Shown: positions 60,581 through 64,000 of the stretch, piece after piece
How positions within the stretch are numbered: position 1 is the first letter of the stretch
Layout: each line of letters starts with the position of its first letter
NCBI GenBank assembly: GCA_964550345.1
Contig: CAZJYZ010000009.1
Span: 1 to 64,000 of the forward strand
Source: JAAEUB01 sp964550345
Lineage (GTDB): Bacteria; Pseudomonadota; Alphaproteobacteria; Rhodobacterales; Rhodobacteraceae
DNA: 64,000 nt
Direction of reading: 5' to 3'
The notes under the pieces: model-generated
What the model was told of the DNA's origin: nothing
The model's database searches: none
What the model saw: the letters and a program-made list of their open reading frames with translations, nothing else
Translations under genes and position numbers: made by a program

Positions 60581-61338
60581 CTAAACTGGCATTGATAACC
60601 GGTGGGCAGAAGGGCATCGGACTGGGCATTGCCCGCGCACTTGTGGCTGATGGCTGGGCGCTGGCCATTGCGTCGTCGTCGGACACCAAGCGCGAGGATG
60701 TTGGCGCAGCTCTAGACGAGCTAGGCTCAAAGGCGCGCTATTACCAACACGACCTGCGGCGCGTCGATGCCATCCCTGCCCTGCTGGACCAAATAGAAGC
60801 GGATCAGGGTCAAATCTCGAGCCTGATCAGCAATGCAGGTGTGCCTGCCAAAATACGCGGGGACATGTTGGAAATGTTGCCGGAAAACTATGATTTCACC
60901 ATGGATATCAACCTGAAAGGAGCCTTCTTTCTGTCACAGGCCGTGGCGCGCAGGATGGTTGAGGCCAAGGCTCCACCCCACTATCGCTCAATCACTTTCG
61001 TCACTTCTGTCAGCGCCGCAATGGTTTCGGTCGAGCGCGCCGAATACTGTATTTCAAAGGCAGGTGCCGGCATGATGGCGCAGCTATTTGCGGCGCGTCT
61101 GGCCGGGGACGGCATCGGTGTGTTTGAACTACGCCCGGGCATCATCGAAACCGGCATGACCGAAGGTGTCAAAGACAAATACACTCCCAGAATCGAAGGC
61201 GGGCTGGTTCCCGCGGCGCGCTGGGGACAACCCGCCGATATCGGGGCCACAATCGTGCCGCTTGTATCCGGGCAATTCTCATTTGCGAACGGCGCTGTCA
61301 TCCCCGTGGATGGCGGCCTGTCCATCCACAGACTTTAG
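60577..61338 (+). CDS. SDR family oxidoreductase
   Basis: A 253-residue short-chain dehydrogenase. The cofactor motif is TGGQKGIGLGIARAL (GxxxGxG). The catalytic Ser is in TFVTSVSAAMVS, Tyr and Lys in YCISKAG. The gene overlaps the preceding GMC gene by 4 bp (ATGA). It could interconvert hydroxyl and keto groups of the same ring. It resembles 3-oxoacyl-ACP reductases, but the operon points to sugar metabolism. Confidence 0.9.
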   Translation: MTKLALITGGQKGIGLGIARALVADGWALAIASSSDTKREDVGAALDELGSKARYYQHDLRRVDAIPALLDQIEADQGQISSLISNAGVPAKIRGDMLEMLPENYDFTMDINLKGAFFLSQAVARRMVEAKAPPHYRSITFVTSVSAAMVSVERAEYCISKAGAGMMAQLFAARLAGDGIGVFELRPGIIETGMTEGVKDKYTPRIEGGLVPAARWGQPADIGATIVPLVSGQFSFANGAVIPVDGGLSIHRL

Positions 61339-61347
61339 GGGGATAAA

Positions 61348-62943
61348 ATGGCAAAAGGCTATGATTTCATCATTGTTGGAGGCGGCTCGGCAGGCAGTGT
61401 TCTGGCCGCGCGCCTGAGTGAAGACCCCGAGGCCCAGGTGCTGTTGCTTGAGGCCGGCGGCACTGACTGGCACCCATTTTACAAGATGCCCGCAGGTTTT
61501 GCCAAAATGACCAAAGGCATAGGATCATGGGGTTGGCACACGGTCCCGCAAAAACACATGAACGACATGGTGATCCGCTTCACCCAGGCCAAAGTCCTTG
61601 GCGGTGGCTCCACCGTGAACGCCCAGATTTATACCCGTGGCAACCGGCTGGACTATGACGAATGGCGCCAGATGGGCTGTGACGGCTGGAGCTATGACGA
61701 CGTTTTGCCCTACTTCCGGAAGTCCGAAGACAACGACAGTTTCGATAACGAGTTTCATGCCAAGGGTGGCCCCATGGGGGTCAGCCAGCCGCGCGCGCCT
61801 TTACCGATATGCGAGGCGTATTTTGAGGCCGCTGGTCAACTCGGCATGCCGCGCAACGCGGACATGACCGGCGCCAGTCAGGACGGGGTCGGCTATTACC
61901 AGCTAACCCAGCGTAATGCCTTGCGGTCTTCCGCCTCGGTAGCCTTTCTGAAATCCGCCCGAAAGCGCCCCAACCTGACAATCCGCACCGGGATTCAGGT
62001 GTTGCGCATTCTGGTTGAAAACGGCGTGGCTCGTGGGGTCGAGCTTGCCCAAGGCAGCGGTGTGGAAACCGTTGTTGCGGATAGCGAGGTTATCTTGTCC
62101 TCCGGCGCCATCGGTTCACCCCGATTGCTGCAACTTTCCGGCATTGGCCCGGCGGATCACCTGCAAAGCATTGGCATAGACGTAGTGCTGGATCAGCCGG
62201 AAGTGGGTACCAATCTACAAGATCATCTGGACCTGTTCACCATCTCTGAATGCACCGGCGATCACACCTATGACAAATATGCCAAGCTGCATTGGTCGGC
62301 CGTGGCGGGACTGCAATATCTGTTGACCAAGAGGGGTCCCGTTGCCTCGAGCCTGTTTGAAACCGGAGGTTTTTGGTATCTTGAAGAAGGCGCGCGCTCA
62401 CCCGATGTGCAGTTCCACCTTGGGCTTGGTTCGGGCATCGAAGCGGGGGTCGATAAAATGCGCCATTCCGGCGTAACGCTGAATTCGGCATATCTGCGCC
62501 CACGCTCGCGCGGAACGGTACGCCTTGCCAGCAATGACCCGAACACGCCGCCTCTTTTAGATCCGAATTACTGGGCGGACCCCCATGACCGGGAAATGTC
62601 CATACGCGGCCTTAAACTGGTGCAGGAGATAATGCGTCAGGATGCGCTCAAACCATATGTGTTGCGGGAAATTCTGCCGGGACCAGACGTGCAGACGGAT
62701 GATGACTATTTCAACTATGCCTGTGCCAATTCCAAAACCGACCACCACCCCGCCGGCACCTGCCGGATGGGGGCCGATGATGGCTCGGTCGTGGACCCAC
62801 GTTTAAATTTCCGTGGGATAAACAATTTGCGGGTGGTCGATGCCTCGATCATGCCGCGGCTTATATCCTCAAACACCAATGCGCCGACCATCATGATTGC
62901 CGAGAAAGCGGCGGACATGATCAAGGCCGATCATGCAATGTGA
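61348..62943 (+). CDS. GMC family FAD-dependent oxidoreductase (choline dehydrogenase-like)
   Basis: A 531-residue protein. The FAD motif is DFIIVGGGSAGSVLAARLS, and the second FAD segment KVLGGGSTVNAQIYTRGN. The catalytic His is in DHHPAGTCRMG and the Asn in SSNTNAPTIMIAEKAADMI. It is a different GMC branch (alcohol/choline dehydrogenase) from the first, so the operon probably performs two distinct oxidations. It starts 9 bp after the SDR gene. Confidence 0.9.
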   Translation: MAKGYDFIIVGGGSAGSVLAARLSEDPEAQVLLLEAGGTDWHPFYKMPAGFAKMTKGIGSWGWHTVPQKHMNDMVIRFTQAKVLGGGSTVNAQIYTRGNRLDYDEWRQMGCDGWSYDDVLPYFRKSEDNDSFDNEFHAKGGPMGVSQPRAPLPICEAYFEAAGQLGMPRNADMTGASQDGVGYYQLTQRNALRSSASVAFLKSARKRPNLTIRTGIQVLRILVENGVARGVELAQGSGVETVVADSEVILSSGAIGSPRLLQLSGIGPADHLQSIGIDVVLDQPEVGTNLQDHLDLFTISECTGDHTYDKYAKLHWSAVAGLQYLLTKRGPVASSLFETGGFWYLEEGARSPDVQFHLGLGSGIEAGVDKMRHSGVTLNSAYLRPRSRGTVRLASNDPNTPPLLDPNYWADPHDREMSIRGLKLVQEIMRQDALKPYVLREILPGPDVQTDDDYFNYACANSKTDHHPAGTCRMGADDGSVVDPRLNFRGINNLRVVDASIMPRLISSNTNAPTIMIAEKAADMIKADHAM

Positions 62944-62951
62944 GAACCGCT

Positions 62952-64000
62952 ATGTTGCTACCCACCTACGAAGGTGCTTTAGAAGAATATGCGTTGTCCG
63001 GCACGCCGCTGATACCGCACGCGCCTAAAACTGCTTTCACCCGCACCGCCTTTGCCGCCGCGCATGTTGTGTCAGACCCGATGGCCGAACGCACACCGTG
63101 GCAGGGACGCCCGGCGGTGGACTGGGAAGCCACCCTGAAGTTTCGCCATATGTTGTGGGATCAGGGGCTGGGGCTGGCCGAGGCAATGGATACCGCCCAG
63201 CGCGGCATGGGTGTCGACTGGTTGACCGCGAAAGAATTGATCGAACGCACGATGAGTGCGGCCCGCGCGCACCCCTTGAAGCCACGCGTAGCCTGCGGTG
63301 CAGGCACTGATCAGGCTGATCCTACCAGCCTGATCAGTGAAGAGGCCATCATCGCCGCCTATAGCGAACAGATGGAAGCGATCGAGGCTGCTGGCGGGCA
63401 GATCATCATCATGGCCAGCCGGGCGATGGCGACCCTTGGTGGTGGACCTGACCTATATGCGCGCGTCTACGGCAAACTTATTGAACAGGCTTCCCAACCG
63501 ATTATCCTGCACTGGCTGGGCGACATGTTTGACCCTGCCCTAAAGGGCTATTGGGGCGACGATGATCTGGATAAGGCGGCGGACAATGTGCTGGAGATTA
63601 TCCAGACCCATGCAGCTAAGATCGACGGCATCAAAATCTCGCTTCTCGAACAATCGCGCGAAGAAGTCTTTCGCGCTCGTCTGCCGGAGAATGTGCGCCT
63701 TTATACCGGGGATGATTTTAACTACGCCGCGCTGATCGAGGGGGATGGCACGCACTTTTCCCATGCTTTGCTGGGCATTTTTGCAGCGATTGCCCCGGCC
63801 GCAGCACAAGCGCTTGAGGCGCTGGCCATGGGAGATAGTAAAACCTATCACAACCTGCTTGCCCCCACTGTTCCTCTGTCGCGCGAAATTTTCAAAGCGC
63901 CGACGCTATATTACAAGGCTGGTATTGCCTTTCTGTCCTGGCTGAACGGCACCCAGAAACACTTCATCATGCCCGCTGGTTTTCAGTCTTCGCGTGAGAT
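62952..64000 (+). CDS. DUF993 family dihydrodipicolinate synthase-like TIM-barrel protein, partial
   Basis: The reading frame is open from the ATG at 62952 to the window edge (about 349 codons), so the C-terminus is missing. The protein begins MLLPTYEGALEEYALSG and has the DHDPS-superfamily barrel segments AAGGQIIIMASRAMATLG, QPIILHWLGDMFDPALKGYW and VRLYTGDDFNYAAL with the conserved Lys in KIDGIKISLLEQ. DUF993 members are predicted lyases or aldolases. In this operon it may cleave the oxidised ring or keto acid. It is separated from the GMC gene by 8 bp. Confidence 0.88.
   Translation, partial: MLLPTYEGALEEYALSGTPLIPHAPKTAFTRTAFAAAHVVSDPMAERTPWQGRPAVDWEATLKFRHMLWDQGLGLAEAMDTAQRGMGVDWLTAKELIERTMSAARAHPLKPRVACGAGTDQADPTSLISEEAIIAAYSEQMEAIEAAGGQIIIMASRAMATLGGGPDLYARVYGKLIEQASQPIILHWLGDMFDPALKGYWGDDDLDKAADNVLEIIQTHAAKIDGIKISLLEQSREEVFRARLPENVRLYTGDDFNYAALIEGDGTHFSHALLGIFAAIAPAAAQALEALAMGDSKTYHNLLAPTVPLSREIFKAPTLYYKAGIAFLSWLNGTQKHFIMPAGFQSSRE

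Overview
The window looks like a chromosomal segment of an alphaproteobacterium, most likely a marine Rhodobacterales (Roseobacter-type) genome. The basis is a MipZ division-plane ATPase, a short rplS-rpmE ribosomal operon, many ABC and TTT uptake systems, two dimethylglycine-dehydrogenase-like demethylases, and a moderately GC-rich, densely packed gene order. I see no transposase, integrase, phage gene or CRISPR array. The taxonomic call is inference from gene content.

Layout. 1-4564: a partial flavodoxin-fold NAD(P)H oxidoreductase divergent from a TetR regulator with three palindromic operators, then rplS-rpmE, a SAM methyltransferase divergent from an HxlR regulator, mipZ and tRNA-Arg(CCG). 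4678-7051: the glycyl-radical enzyme pair yjjI-yjjW. 7080-19535: a two-armed locus around a DeoR regulator. The minus arm holds a betaine-type ABC transporter (with a fused double permease), a choline-kinase-like protein and a demethylase. The plus arm holds the DeoR gene, an inositol-monophosphatase/HisN-like phosphatase, a second demethylase and a second kinase, the last apparently starting at ATT. 19581-25948: a Liv-type ABC transporter operon that continues into a thioesterase and a class III aminotransferase. 26387-30124: two phosphate transporters of different families plus a small helical protein. 30128-34721: a TctABC tripartite transporter with DUF1446/AtuA and DUF4387 proteins.

34860-48430 (all minus strand) is the most unusual part. 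It encodes a soluble molybdenum/tungsten bis-pterin oxidoreductase, its four-cluster ferredoxin subunit and two small proteins of unknown role. Around these lies a private assembly kit: TorD-type chaperone, parvulin isomerase, Nbp35-like Fe-S carrier, MOT1 molybdate transporter, MoeA and a 14-blade YCF48-like double propeller. An FAD-dependent NAD(P)H oxidoreductase and a metallo-beta-lactamase-fold hydrolase complete the set. There is no Tat signal and no membrane anchor subunit, so the enzyme is predicted to be cytoplasmic. I cannot assign its substrate.

48674-64000: two operons flank and probably answer to one LacI repressor. The left one encodes a Gfo/Idh/MocA dehydrogenase, CoA-transferase, enoyl-CoA hydratase and aldehyde dehydrogenase. 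The right one encodes a sugar ABC transporter (binding protein, two permeases, UgpC-type ATPase), two GMC oxidoreductases, an SDR and a DUF993 TIM-barrel protein cut by the window edge. Both promoters carry AACGTT-centred palindromes. Together they look like import of a carbohydrate-like compound, its oxidation and its conversion to acyl-CoA.

A recurring feature is a strong GC-rich hairpin directly downstream of a periplasmic binding protein gene, seen in three of the four ABC/TTT binding-protein operons. It probably sets a higher level of binding protein than of membrane components.
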